Made by a program: the position numbers and the translations under genes. Below are positions 16,616 to 24,774 of a stretch of DNA of 64,000 nt, in pieces (position 1 is the stretch's first letter; each line of letters opens with the position of its first letter). The notes beneath the pieces are model-generated. The model had not been told where the DNA came from and ran no database searches. It worked only from the letters and a program-made list of their open reading frames with translations. The DNA comes from Segatella baroniae DSM 16972 = JCM 13447 (GTDB lineage: Bacteria; Bacteroidota; Bacteroidia; Bacteroidales; Bacteroidaceae). The stretch is from assembly GCF_000426585.1 (NCBI RefSeq), contig NZ_AUFQ01000009.1:1-64000 (forward strand), given 5' to 3'.

Positions 16616-17187
16616 AATAGAATATCATTAAACATTATACGATAGTATTCTGACTTCTTCTCCACAGCCATGGGATAGGCCCGGGAACTGCTGGGCATGC
16701 GGTAGAGCCGCAGCTCGCGTCCCTCGAAAGCGAAGGTGGTGTACTCTCCCATCTTGGGAATGGCCTTGATGGCGTAGTGCGTTGTGAAAACCTTGGTGGC
16801 CAACTGACCGGCCAGCAAGACGCCCCGGCATTCGGGCAAAGCCCGCAACATGCCGTCAAGGTCGCTCTGTTCGACGATTTCCAGGTCCTTGTCGGACGCC
16901 GTGTTCTTGGTTCGGCGAATGCGAAGAGCCGTATCGAAGAGGGCCACCCGCTTCTCTTTCAGAAACGCCTTGAGTGCTTCGAGCTTGAAAGTCTTGTTGG
17001 TTTGGTCCACGAAATGGAGCTTGTCGCCGAAGAACACGTAGCCGAATATGCGCCACATGTCGTTCTGGAAGTTGGGATAATACCACTCCATGCACCAGCG
17101 TTTTGGGGCCGGTGGAAAGGTGCCGAGCATGAGAAGGCGGGCGTCGGCGGGCAACCAAGGTTCAAAGGGATGCGTCTCCGTCGTCAT
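16612..17187 (-). CDS. Uracil-DNA glycosylase superfamily protein
   Basis: A 191-residue protein with the superfamily motif 1 LLMLGTFPPAPKRW, a central VLLAGQLATK strand and motif 2-like MPSSSRAYP near the C-terminus. The overall layout fits the UDG/MUG-like superfamily found in Bacteroidetes, but the classical GQDPYH of family 1 and the FeS cysteines of family 4 are absent, so substrate specificity is unclear. It starts at ATGA overlapping the nuclease stop (17184-17187) and ends in ATGA with udk, implying coupled translation. Confidence 0.8.
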   Translation of the reverse strand: MTTETHPFEPWLPADARLLMLGTFPPAPKRWCMEWYYPNFQNDMWRIFGYVFFGDKLHFVDQTNKTFKLEALKAFLKEKRVALFDTALRIRRTKNTASDKDLEIVEQSDLDGMLRALPECRGVLLAGQLATKVFTTHYAIKAIPKMGEYTTFAFEGRELRLYRMPSSSRAYPMAVEKKSEYYRIMFNDILL

Positions 17188-18227
17188 TGCCGCTTCACCA
17201 AATAGACGACAACGGGCAGGTGATCGCTGTAACCGTCGAGCCATACGCCCGAAGCATGGGTGCGCTTGGGCGCTCCTTTGTACTGTCCTTCGGTCTGGAA
17301 AAGGTAGTCTCGGCGCACGATCTGGCTCTTCCAGTACTTCAATGTGGCGTAATCCTTCTGCCCGTTCTTGTTCAACAGATTCGGTGTAAGCAGTATTTGG
17401 TCGAACAAGTTCCATCCTCCCTGATAGGACAAGGTGCCCGTTCCGCCGGCCAGGACATTCCACCAAGGGTTGTACATGTCGCCTTCCGCCACCTCGTCGA
17501 TGTTCCGGCGGCCGCGAAGAACCTTGGCCATGCTGGCGTCAACGGGGTCATCGTTCATATCACCCATGACAAACACCTTCGCGTTGGGGTCTTCGGCGAG
17601 CAGCGAATCCTTCACGGCCTTGATCTGGCGGGCACCCAACTCGCGGTAATAAGGGCCTGCAAAACGGCTGGGCAGATGGTTGACGATGGCCACGACGTGC
17701 TCGCCGGCCAAATCGCCGCTCACGGTCAGGAAGCCACGGGTGGCGTGACTGCTGTCCTTGGCTTGTTCATATATATAAGGTACCAGCTTTACGTTGCGCA
17801 CGGAGAACAGCGAAGGATTGTAGAGCAAGGCACAGTCGACGCCGCGCTGGTCAGGCCCTTCGATGTGGCAGAACCGGAACCGGCGTGCCTTCAACGGCTC
17901 CTGGTTGCACAAATCAGTGAGACATTTCGCGTTTTCCACCTCGCTCACGCCGATGAAGGCGCACCCCACTCCCTTCAGGACGTCGGTTCCCATGTCGGAA
18001 AGGGCCCGGGCCATGTTGCGGAGCTTGTGACTATACTTCAGTCCGCTCCACTTCATACCGCCCGTAGGCAGAAATTCATAATCGTTTTTGCCCTCGTCAT
18101 GACAGGTGTCGAACAGGTTTTCGAGATTGTAAAAACCAACGGCATAAACGGAGAATCGCTTTTCTTGCGCATGGATGGCCACTACCGAGCCGGTCAGCAG
18201 CAACAGAAGAAGAAGTAACTTTTTCAT
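17184..18227 (-). CDS. Secreted endonuclease/exonuclease/phosphatase (EEP) family protein
   Basis: A 347-residue protein with an obvious signal peptide (MKKLLLLLLLLTGSVVAIHA) and the full set of EEP metal and catalytic stations: FYNLENLFD, GVSEVENAK, DCALLYNP, VNHLPSR (catalytic His), GDMNDDPVD and YSDHLPVVV. Family members are Mg-dependent DNases, RNases or phosphatases; a secreted one would act in the periplasm or outside. Codons for a start 6 or 24 bp further upstream exist. It is the first gene of the operon with the UDG-family gene and udk and is divergent from the TonB receptor gene. Confidence 0.9.
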   Translation of the reverse strand: MKKLLLLLLLLTGSVVAIHAQEKRFSVYAVGFYNLENLFDTCHDEGKNDYEFLPTGGMKWSGLKYSHKLRNMARALSDMGTDVLKGVGCAFIGVSEVENAKCLTDLCNQEPLKARRFRFCHIEGPDQRGVDCALLYNPSLFSVRNVKLVPYIYEQAKDSSHATRGFLTVSGDLAGEHVVAIVNHLPSRFAGPYYRELGARQIKAVKDSLLAEDPNAKVFVMGDMNDDPVDASMAKVLRGRRNIDEVAEGDMYNPWWNVLAGGTGTLSYQGGWNLFDQILLTPNLLNKNGQKDYATLKYWKSQIVRRDYLFQTEGQYKGAPKRTHASGVWLDGYSDHLPVVVYLVKRQ

Positions 18228-18330
18228 TGTCATTCGATTATTTGAGTGCAAATATCGCTATTTTCAACGATAATACTGCATGGAAATCAAAAAAATACAC
18301 GACAACGCGGGCTTTTTAGAAATTATTTCG

Positions 18331-18395
18331 TTACTTTGCATTTCCCTCACCAGAACCTTATACGATTGTTCCGGACACCTGTTGTCTGCGGAACA
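18331..18395 (+). promoter_or_regulatory. Likely promoter and leader hairpin of the TonB receptor operon
   Basis: TTACTTTG (18331-18338) is a near-consensus -7 box. About 30 nt downstream, in the leader, TGTTCCG-GACA-loop-TGTC-TG-CGGAACA (18367-18395) forms an extended hairpin. The leader from the box to the ATG is about 100 nt. Confidence 0.45.
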
Positions 18396-18438
18396 CGGCG
18401 TCGAATCATATTAAAAACAAGATAAAACAACCAGAATT

Positions 18439-20976
18439 ATGCAGAAACAGCTCAAATTAGTGATGCTTGCTTTATGCTGCTGCGCTCCTCTGGCGGCCCA
18501 GAACAACAACACGTCGGGCCAGACGACGAGCGAAGCCAACGAAGCGGCCTTCACTTTCACGGAGGCACAGCTGGGTGAAGACGACAACGTCAACCAAAAC
18601 GTCACCATTCTGAACTCCAACACGAACGTCTATGCCAGCGGTGTAGGCTATATGTTCTCACCGGTGCGCTTCCGCTATCGTGCTTTCAACCAGAAGTACA
18701 ACGAGATTTACATCAACGGCGCGCCCGTGAACGACGTCGAACGCGGGCAGTTTGCCTTCTCCTCCATCGGCGGTCTGAACCAGATGACGCGCAACGTGGA
18801 CTTCTCTCTGCCGTTCGAGACCAACAGTTTCGGCATGTCCGCCATGGCCGGAAGCAACAACTACAACTTCCGCAGCGGTGCCATGAGCACGGGACAGCGT
18901 GTCAGTCTGGCCGGCGCCAACCGCAGCTACACGCTCCGCGGCATGTACACGTACAACAGCGGATTCAACAACAAGGGCTGGGCGTACAGCGCCAACGTCA
19001 CTTATCGCTGGGCGAACCGCGGCTATGTGGAAGGAACGTTCTACAACTCGCTGTCCTATTTCTTCGGCGTACAGAAGCTGTTGGGCGACCACAGCCTGTC
19101 TTTCGCCACCTGGGGGAATCCCACCGAGCGTGCCTCGCAGGGCGCAGCGACCGAAGAAAGCTACTGGATTGCCAACAACTACCAGTACAATCCCTACTGG
19201 GGATACCAGAATGGAAAGGTCCGCAACTCACGTGTTGTCAACGATTTCGCCCCTTCCGCCCTGCTCACATGGGACTGGAACATCGATAAAAAGACCAAAC
19301 TTGTGACGACATTGCTCGGCAAATACAGCATGTACAAGAGCACAAAGCTGAACTACAACAACTCCGACAACCCCGCACCGGACTACTACAAGGTGCTGCC
19401 CAGCAACTTCTATGACGTCTGGGGCTCGAACTCCCGCTATCAGACGGCGGCCGCCTATGCCGACTGGAAGACGGCCTACGACTGGTTGTCGGGCAGCAAG
19501 GCCAACCGGCAGATCAACTGGGACCGCCTCATCACGGCCAACCACAACGTCAACGCTGTGAACGCAGACGCCATGTACTACGTCCAGGCCCGCCACAACA
19601 ACAACCTCTACCTGACGCTCGCCTCCGCGCTGACCAGGCAAGTGGCCAAGCAGAGCACGCTGAACCTGGGCTTCAACGTGACCGGAAACAAAGGCATGCA
19701 CTATCAGACGATGGACGACCTGCTGGGCGCCAAGTACTTCCACAACGTGAACAACTACGCCATCGGCACCTACACGAGGAGCTCCGACGCCGTGCAATAC
19801 GACCTGAACCGCCCCAACGCCTTGGTGGGAGAGGGCGACAAGTTCGGCTACGACTACAACATCAACGTGCTGCGGGGCAACGTCTGGGCCAACTATGCCG
19901 AGACATTCGGCATTGCCCACTACAGCATAGCTGCCAAAGTGGGCTACGACGCCATGAACCGTGACGGCAAAATACGCAACGGTCTGTTTGCCAAGAACTC
20001 CTACGGCAAGAGCAAGACGGCCCGGTTCATGACGGGCGGCATGAAGGTGGCCAGCTCGTTCGACTTCGGCAAGGGCCATGTCGTTTCGCTGGGACTGGGC
20101 TACGAGCTGAAGGCGCCCAACACCAACGTGGCTTTCCAGGCGCCGGAAATGAACAACGACTTCGCCCTCGGCCTGAAAAGCGAACGCGTTTTCAGCAGCG
20201 AACTCGCTTATCAGCTGAAGACTCCACGCTTCAATCTTAACCTGAGTGGCTACTACAGCCGCATCGACAACGCCACGGAATGGACCTGTTTCTACTTCGA
20301 CGACATCAACTCGTTCTCCTACAACTCCATCACGGGTCTCAACAAGGAGTATTACGGCGCCGAACTGGGGGCCAAGGTGAAGCTCACCTCCTTCCTCGAC
20401 CTGAAAGTCATCGGTGCCATCAGCGAGGCAAAGAATATCGGCAACGCCGACGTCATCTATCTCAACGCCACCGAAGGCAAGCCCTACAAGGACCGGGCCT
20501 ACATCAAGAACATGCGTGAGAGCGGCACACCGCTCACCGCCGCCAGCCTCGGACTGAGCTATCATCAAAGCGGCTGGTTCGTAGACCTCAACGGCAACTA
20601 CTACGACCGCATCTATCTGGGCTACTCCCCCTACTACCGCTATGCCAAGTCGATGACGAAAGCGGGCTTGGTGGACAACGAGGGCAACTACATGGTTTCG
20701 CCCCAAGACAAGGGGAAGGGCGGTTTCATGCTCGACGGAAGCATTGGCCGCAACATCCGACTCAAGAGAGGAAGCCTCACCATCAACCTGATGGTGACCA
20801 ACATCCTCAACAACCAGAAGATTGTCACGGGCGGTTACGAGCAGAGCCGCAGCGACTACTCGACCAACCAGACCACCGGCGTGGCCAGCCAACGCTCCTA
20901 CAGCTTCTCCAAGAACCCGAAAGTGTTCCACGCATGGGGCGCCAACGGCATGCTTCAGATTGGCTACAGATTCTAA
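18439..20976 (+). CDS. TonB-dependent outer-membrane receptor without SusD partner
   Basis: An 845-residue protein: signal peptide (MQKQLKLVMLALCCCAPLAA), a plug-like region about residues 30-150 (RYRAFNQKYNEIYINGAPVN, DVERGQFAFSSIGGLNQMTR), then a long barrel with alternating aromatic strands, ending in MLQIGYRF with terminal Phe as for outer-membrane barrels. It lacks the N-terminal carboxypeptidase-like domain typical of SusC. There is no SusD gene; instead a DUF5689 lipoprotein follows 20 bp downstream. Together with the secreted nuclease divergent to it, the likely substrate class is nucleic acid or its fragments (inference). Confidence 0.85.
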   Translation: MQKQLKLVMLALCCCAPLAAQNNNTSGQTTSEANEAAFTFTEAQLGEDDNVNQNVTILNSNTNVYASGVGYMFSPVRFRYRAFNQKYNEIYINGAPVNDVERGQFAFSSIGGLNQMTRNVDFSLPFETNSFGMSAMAGSNNYNFRSGAMSTGQRVSLAGANRSYTLRGMYTYNSGFNNKGWAYSANVTYRWANRGYVEGTFYNSLSYFFGVQKLLGDHSLSFATWGNPTERASQGAATEESYWIANNYQYNPYWGYQNGKVRNSRVVNDFAPSALLTWDWNIDKKTKLVTTLLGKYSMYKSTKLNYNNSDNPAPDYYKVLPSNFYDVWGSNSRYQTAAAYADWKTAYDWLSGSKANRQINWDRLITANHNVNAVNADAMYYVQARHNNNLYLTLASALTRQVAKQSTLNLGFNVTGNKGMHYQTMDDLLGAKYFHNVNNYAIGTYTRSSDAVQYDLNRPNALVGEGDKFGYDYNINVLRGNVWANYAETFGIAHYSIAAKVGYDAMNRDGKIRNGLFAKNSYGKSKTARFMTGGMKVASSFDFGKGHVVSLGLGYELKAPNTNVAFQAPEMNNDFALGLKSERVFSSELAYQLKTPRFNLNLSGYYSRIDNATEWTCFYFDDINSFSYNSITGLNKEYYGAELGAKVKLTSFLDLKVIGAISEAKNIGNADVIYLNATEGKPYKDRAYIKNMRESGTPLTAASLGLSYHQSGWFVDLNGNYYDRIYLGYSPYYRYAKSMTKAGLVDNEGNYMVSPQDKGKGGFMLDGSIGRNIRLKRGSLTINLMVTNILNNQKIVTGGYEQSRSDYSTNQTTGVASQRSYSFSKNPKVFHAWGANGMLQIGYRF

Positions 20977-20996
20977 CTTAAACATCGATCAGAAAT

Positions 20997-21836
20997 ATGA
21001 AGACTATCAAATACATCATGCTGGCCCTCGTCTGCGCCCTGTCCATGCAGAGTTGCATGAACGACGGCTTCGACGACGTGTCGCGAAACGTGAGGGGCAA
21101 CGCCGCCATCAAGGAGACAAACGTCATGACGATTGCCCAGTTGAAGGCGAAATATGCCACTACGCTGAAACAACAATACGGCTATGTGCAGATGACCGAC
21201 GACATTCAGCTGAAAGCCCACGTGACGGGCAACGACATAGAGGGCAACCTCTTCAGCCAGATAGCATTGGAAGACGGCACCGGAGCCATGATCGTCGCCA
21301 TCAGCGAAGGCGGCATTTTCGGCTATCTTCCCGTGGGAACGGAGATTCTCGTCAACCTGAAGGACCTCTACATAGGCAACTATGGCTACCAGACACAAAT
21401 CGGAACGCTCTATGAAAACGCCAAGGGAGAGCTGTCGGTGAGCCGCATGGCCCGCATGCGCTGGGACCAACACTTCAACTATACGGGCAAGACTGTCGAC
21501 GCAGTGCCTGTCGAGTTCGACCAGACCAAGCTGAAAGATGACGACTATCTGGCTGCCAACAGTGGCAGACTGATGACCCTGAAGGGCGTCACCTTCGCAG
21601 ACGGAGGCAAGAAGGTTTATGCCAACAGGGCCGACATCGTGAACAACAACAGCTGCGAACGTGCGCTGCAAGGACTTTCCTCCAGCAACATCGTCGTGAG
21701 AACCAGCACCTATGCCGACTTCGCCGCCGAACAGCTGCCGGCCGGAAAGGTCGACATCACGGGCATCTTCACCCGCTATGGCAAGAAATGGCAGGTCATC
21801 ATACGCCAAGCCGGCGACGTGACTGCGGCCAAATAA
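20997..21836 (+). CDS. DUF5689-type lipoprotein
   Basis: A 279-residue lipoprotein with signal peptide and lipobox MQSC (Cys20). Residues 40-160 contain MTIAQLKAKYATTLKQQYGY and DIQLKAHVTGNDIEGNLFSQ, then IALEDGTGAMIVAI, the OB-fold-like layout of DUF5689. DUF5689 lipoproteins are regularly found after SusD-less TonB receptors in Bacteroidetes. Probably surface-exposed and a binding partner of the receptor. It sits 20 bp after the receptor and 40 bp before the next lipoprotein, so one operon. Confidence 0.8.
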   Translation: MKTIKYIMLALVCALSMQSCMNDGFDDVSRNVRGNAAIKETNVMTIAQLKAKYATTLKQQYGYVQMTDDIQLKAHVTGNDIEGNLFSQIALEDGTGAMIVAISEGGIFGYLPVGTEILVNLKDLYIGNYGYQTQIGTLYENAKGELSVSRMARMRWDQHFNYTGKTVDAVPVEFDQTKLKDDDYLAANSGRLMTLKGVTFADGGKKVYANRADIVNNNSCERALQGLSSSNIVVRTSTYADFAAEQLPAGKVDITGIFTRYGKKWQVIIRQAGDVTAAK

Positions 21837-21876
21837 CACCTATTTATATATCACCAAGCAATAAAAGAAACACAAT

Positions 21877-23238
21877 ATGAAAAAGATTATCAATTCATTG
21901 TTCGTCCTGGCCCTCGCAGCCATGACATTCGCAAGTTGCGACGACGTCCCCACACCTTACGACATACCGACCGACAACGGCGGCAACAAGCCGCAGGAAG
22001 AGACCAAGGCCACGCCTGCGGGCAAGGGAACGGAGGCCGAACCCTACAACGTGGCGGCCGCCATCGAACTCATCAAGGCCACGGAGGCCGACAAGAACAC
22101 GGCTCCCATCTACGTGAAGGGCAAGATTGTGGAAATCAAGAGCGTGGAAACGAAGACATACGGCAACGCCACTTACTACATCTCCGACGGCAAGGAATAC
22201 AGCCAGAAGCTGTACATCTACCAGAGTCTCTTCCTTGGCAACAAGAAGTTTACAAGCGCCGACCAGATCAAAGTGGGCGACGAGGTGGTCATCTACGGCC
22301 CGTTCGTCAACTTCAAAGGCAACACTCCGGAGACAGCGGGCAAGGGTGCCACCTACATCCAGTCGCTCAACGGCACGACAGACAAGCCCGCTGTGGTGCC
22401 CGCCGACGACAATTCGGCCGACAAACCTTATTCCGTGGCCAAGTCCATCGAACTGATCAAGGCCGAGAAGATACCCACCGTAGACGTGTATGTGAAGGGT
22501 ATCATCAGCAAGGTGGCCAGTTTCAATTCCAAATTCGGCAGTATCACCTATTACATCTCCGATGACGGCAAGGAGGAGAACGCCATGCAAGTCTATGGCG
22601 GCTTGAGTTTCGAGGGTAAAAAGTTCAGCGGAAAGAACGACTTGCAGGCCGGCCAGACCGTCGTCGTGCTCGGCAAGCTCAAGGCTTACAAGGGCAAAGA
22701 CAACAAAGTGACCTACGAAGTGGACTTGAACAACAAGCTCATCACCGTGAACGGCAAGACCGAACTCATCAAGGGCGAAGACAATCCGGGCGGAGAGACA
22801 GGCTCCAAGGAGGTGACTGCCGCCAGCCTTGGACTGCAAGACGCGACGGCCATCGCGACCCAGACACTTGCCGACGGCACAAAGCTCATTGCCGACAAAG
22901 GCACCAACGATAAAAATGAACCCAAATACTACAAGGCTGGAAGCGGTTCCATCCGTATGTACCCCGGCAACAAACTTACTTTCGACGCCGGCAACAAGAA
23001 AATCAAGAGTATCACAATTACCTGTGACACATACACAGATAAGAAAACGAACAAGAAGACCGACTATATCGCAGAAGGCAAAGCCACAGCTTCGGCAGGC
23101 GCCATCGCGCTGAAAGACCTCGTTTACACCATCAGCAATGCCAACGCCACGAAGGTGACGCTGACCAACGGCCACACCGGCAATGGCGGCGCTTCACAAC
23201 TTCGCATCGTGAAGTTCATCATCGAATACGCCAAATAA
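21877..23238 (+). CDS. Lipoprotein with two tandem OB-fold-like repeats and a C-terminal beta domain
   Basis: A 453-residue lipoprotein (lipobox TFASC, Cys20). Two related repeats occupy about residues 52-165 and 180-295: each begins with KPYSVAKSIELIKA or EPYNVAAAIELIKA, then VKGKIVEIKSV or VKGIISKVASF, TYYISD, and a VGDEVVIYGP or AGQTVVVLGK strand, the pattern of the OB-fold nucleic-acid-binding lipoproteins annotated in Bacteroidetes. The C-terminal domain (about 310-453) is rich in beta strands (RMYPGNKLTFDAGNKKIKSI). Likely anchored at the cell surface and binding nucleic acid or oligonucleotides next to the receptor; direct binding is not shown. Confidence 0.75.
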   Translation: MKKIINSLFVLALAAMTFASCDDVPTPYDIPTDNGGNKPQEETKATPAGKGTEAEPYNVAAAIELIKATEADKNTAPIYVKGKIVEIKSVETKTYGNATYYISDGKEYSQKLYIYQSLFLGNKKFTSADQIKVGDEVVIYGPFVNFKGNTPETAGKGATYIQSLNGTTDKPAVVPADDNSADKPYSVAKSIELIKAEKIPTVDVYVKGIISKVASFNSKFGSITYYISDDGKEENAMQVYGGLSFEGKKFSGKNDLQAGQTVVVLGKLKAYKGKDNKVTYEVDLNNKLITVNGKTELIKGEDNPGGETGSKEVTAASLGLQDATAIATQTLADGTKLIADKGTNDKNEPKYYKAGSGSIRMYPGNKLTFDAGNKKIKSITITCDTYTDKKTNKKTDYIAEGKATASAGAIALKDLVYTISNANATKVTLTNGHTGNGGASQLRIVKFIIEYAK

Positions 23239-23314
23239 AGCGTCAGCAAGCCCATCGGAAGCCCATGGCGGGACCGAAGTTCGTCCTTCGCCCTCCAACG
23301 GCAATGCTTCCACA

Positions 23315-23424
23315 TTTCAAAAGCAGCCCTTTCATCCGCTGAAAGGGCTGCTTTTACGTTGCGAGAGGATAGCTCCCAGCGGATGAAAGGGCAGCGACCG
23401 GAAGCCGAAAGGGCCGCTTTGCAA
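23315..23424. repeat. 22-bp phased repeat array (array 4, 5 units) forming a perfect 16-bp stem
   Basis: Five 22-bp units. The first two are in opposite orientation and form a perfect stem: AAAAGCAGCCCTTTCA (23319-23334), 5-nt loop, TGAAAGGGCTGCTTTT (23340-23355). It lies about 80 bp past the last gene of the receptor operon and could end its transcript or protect its 3' end. Confidence 0.8.
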
Positions 23425-23582
23425 AACGAAAGACAAGCCCGCAAACGCACGCCGTGGGCATATCTCTAAATTGGTCGTTGGGGAATATAGTCATGGTGTA
23501 CAGACGGTGGCATACGCAATACCCATGACCATGGCCCCATGAACCATTGTGTATCAACAAATGCCTTTCGCAGGCTGCACAG

Positions 23583-23807
23583 GAGGTGAAGCCGGAGGCT
23601 TCATCGCTCAATAACCCCTGGTCATCTCTGCGAAGCGGAGTGACCAGGGGATAAAAGACCAAGCGGAAATCGACCCTGGAAGGGTCGCCCAAAGACAGAC
23701 GTGATGACCGTGGGCGACCCCTCCAGGGTCGACGGATGGTGGCGGGCACACCTCCCCCGGTCATCCTGCGGCATGACCGGGGGGTACGGAGAGGTGAAGC
23801 CGCCGGC
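23583..23807. repeat. REP-like composite palindrome cluster
   Basis: Nested inverted repeats in mirrored order: GAAGCCGGAGGCTTC; CCCCTGGTCA/TGACCAGGGG (23615-23650); a 22-bp imperfect arm pair at 23670-23691 and 23711-23732 built on CGACCCTGG/CCAGGGTCG and GTCGCCCA/TGGGCGAC; CCCCCGGTCAT/ATGACCGGGGGG (23754-23784); and GAAGCCGCCGGCTTC. The 1.1-kb gap 23239-24362 shows no convincing gene. The arrangement resembles REP elements mobilised by IS200-like RAYT transposases, but no such gene is in the window. Confidence 0.55.
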
Positions 23808-24074
23808 TTCAACACCCGCAAGAAAGCTCCGGGTGCCGTCATGCGAGCCTGCTCTCCTGCCATCAAGGGGCAGCCGGCGGCGACCATGGCCATCCTATCG
23901 CCCTTGCTGCCCCTACCTCCGCATGCTTCAAAAGTCAATTGGCAATTCCGACGGCTCACCCATCAAGCCCGACAGCAATCACCACAAACATAAAAAGACC
24001 AAGGTCTTCGGCCTAGAAGTCTCCGTCACCGACCAGGCAGGGTAGCTCGCTTCGCTCACACCCCTGCCCTCTAA

Positions 24075-24187
24075 AAGGACCAACCGCTGTGCGGTTGCAG
24101 GCGTATTGCCCTAAAGCAACAAAGTATAACTATTCCAAACCAAGACCAACCGCCAGGGCGGTGGCAGGCAAAATACAAGCGGTGGCA
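24075..24187. repeat. Second REP-like motif, two full and one partial copy
   Basis: GACCAACCGC-tgt-GCGGTTGCAGGC (24079-24101) and GACCAACCGCCAGGGCGGTGGCAGGC-type copy (24145-24169) share the same outer sequence and a short internal stem; AGCGGTGGCAGGC (near 24179) is a half copy. Confidence 0.5.
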
Positions 24188-24283
24188 GGCACAATGCACC
24201 ATGACGATGTCCCATTGATTGGTTTGGGGTAAATGTTTGCATGACCCCCAACGAACCGATTTGGCACAAAACATGGCAAATAA

Positions 24284-24315
24284 TTTGGTTGCGTGCAAAC
24301 TTTTCACTAATTTTG
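24284..24315 (+). promoter_or_regulatory. Promoter of the L31 gene
   Basis: TTTG (24284-24287) and TAATTTTG (24308-24315), 24 bp apart start to start. Confidence 0.85.
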
Positions 24316-24362
24316 CACCCTGATATACAAGCAACAACATTACAAACACAACATTAGAAGAA

Positions 24363-24614
24363 ATGAAAAAAGGTATTCATCCCGAAAACTATCGCCCCGT
24401 CGTATTCAAGGATATGTCCAACGGCGATATGTTCCTTACAAAGTCTACATGCAAAACGAACGAAACTGTAGAGTTTGAAGGTGAGACTTACCCCGTGGTA
24501 AAGATTGAAATCTCAAGCACCTCGCACCCGTTCTACACAGGCAAGAGCAAGCTTGTCGACACAGCCGGTCGCGTCGACCGCTTCATGAACCGCTACGGTA
24601 AGTTGACAAAGTAA
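24363..24614 (+). CDS. rpmE2: 50S ribosomal protein L31 type B
   Basis: An 83-residue type B L31: [40 protein letters not shown] and [20 protein letters not shown]. The zinc CxxC ligands of type A L31 are absent, as for the zinc-independent paralogue, which Bacteroidetes use as their main L31. It sits alone between its own promoter and terminator. Confidence 0.97.
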   Translation: MKKGIHPENYRPVVFKDMSNGDMFLTKSTCKTNETVEFEGETYPVVKIEISSTSHPFYTGKSKLVDTAGRVDRFMNRYGKLTK

Positions 24615-24652
24615 ATATATACCTTTTCTCTAAGGATATATTATCATAGCGT

Positions 24653-24697
24653 GAGAGTGCGTTCGAACGTAGTTGCATATACGTCGGCCGCACTCTC
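24653..24697 (+). terminator. Terminator of the L31 gene
   Basis: GAGAGTGCG and CGCACTCTC around a 27-nt loop, followed by TTTGTATTCTT. It lies 39 bp after the stop. Confidence 0.65.
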
Positions 24698-24774
24698 TTT
24701 GTATTCTTCCGAAATAAAAAACAACCCATAGGAAGTCGGTCGCCGCATCAGGCTTCCCCATCATCAAGATTCAC

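Noticed and set aside
15789..16645. Frames 15789-16073 and 15818-16645 on the plus strand as intact genes
   Set aside because: They continue antisense through udk. Only the first ~110 bases might belong to the nuclease relic.
19228..20985. 585-codon minus-strand frame
   Set aside because: Antisense to the TonB receptor; Val/His-rich translation with no domain or signal, a codon-bias shadow.
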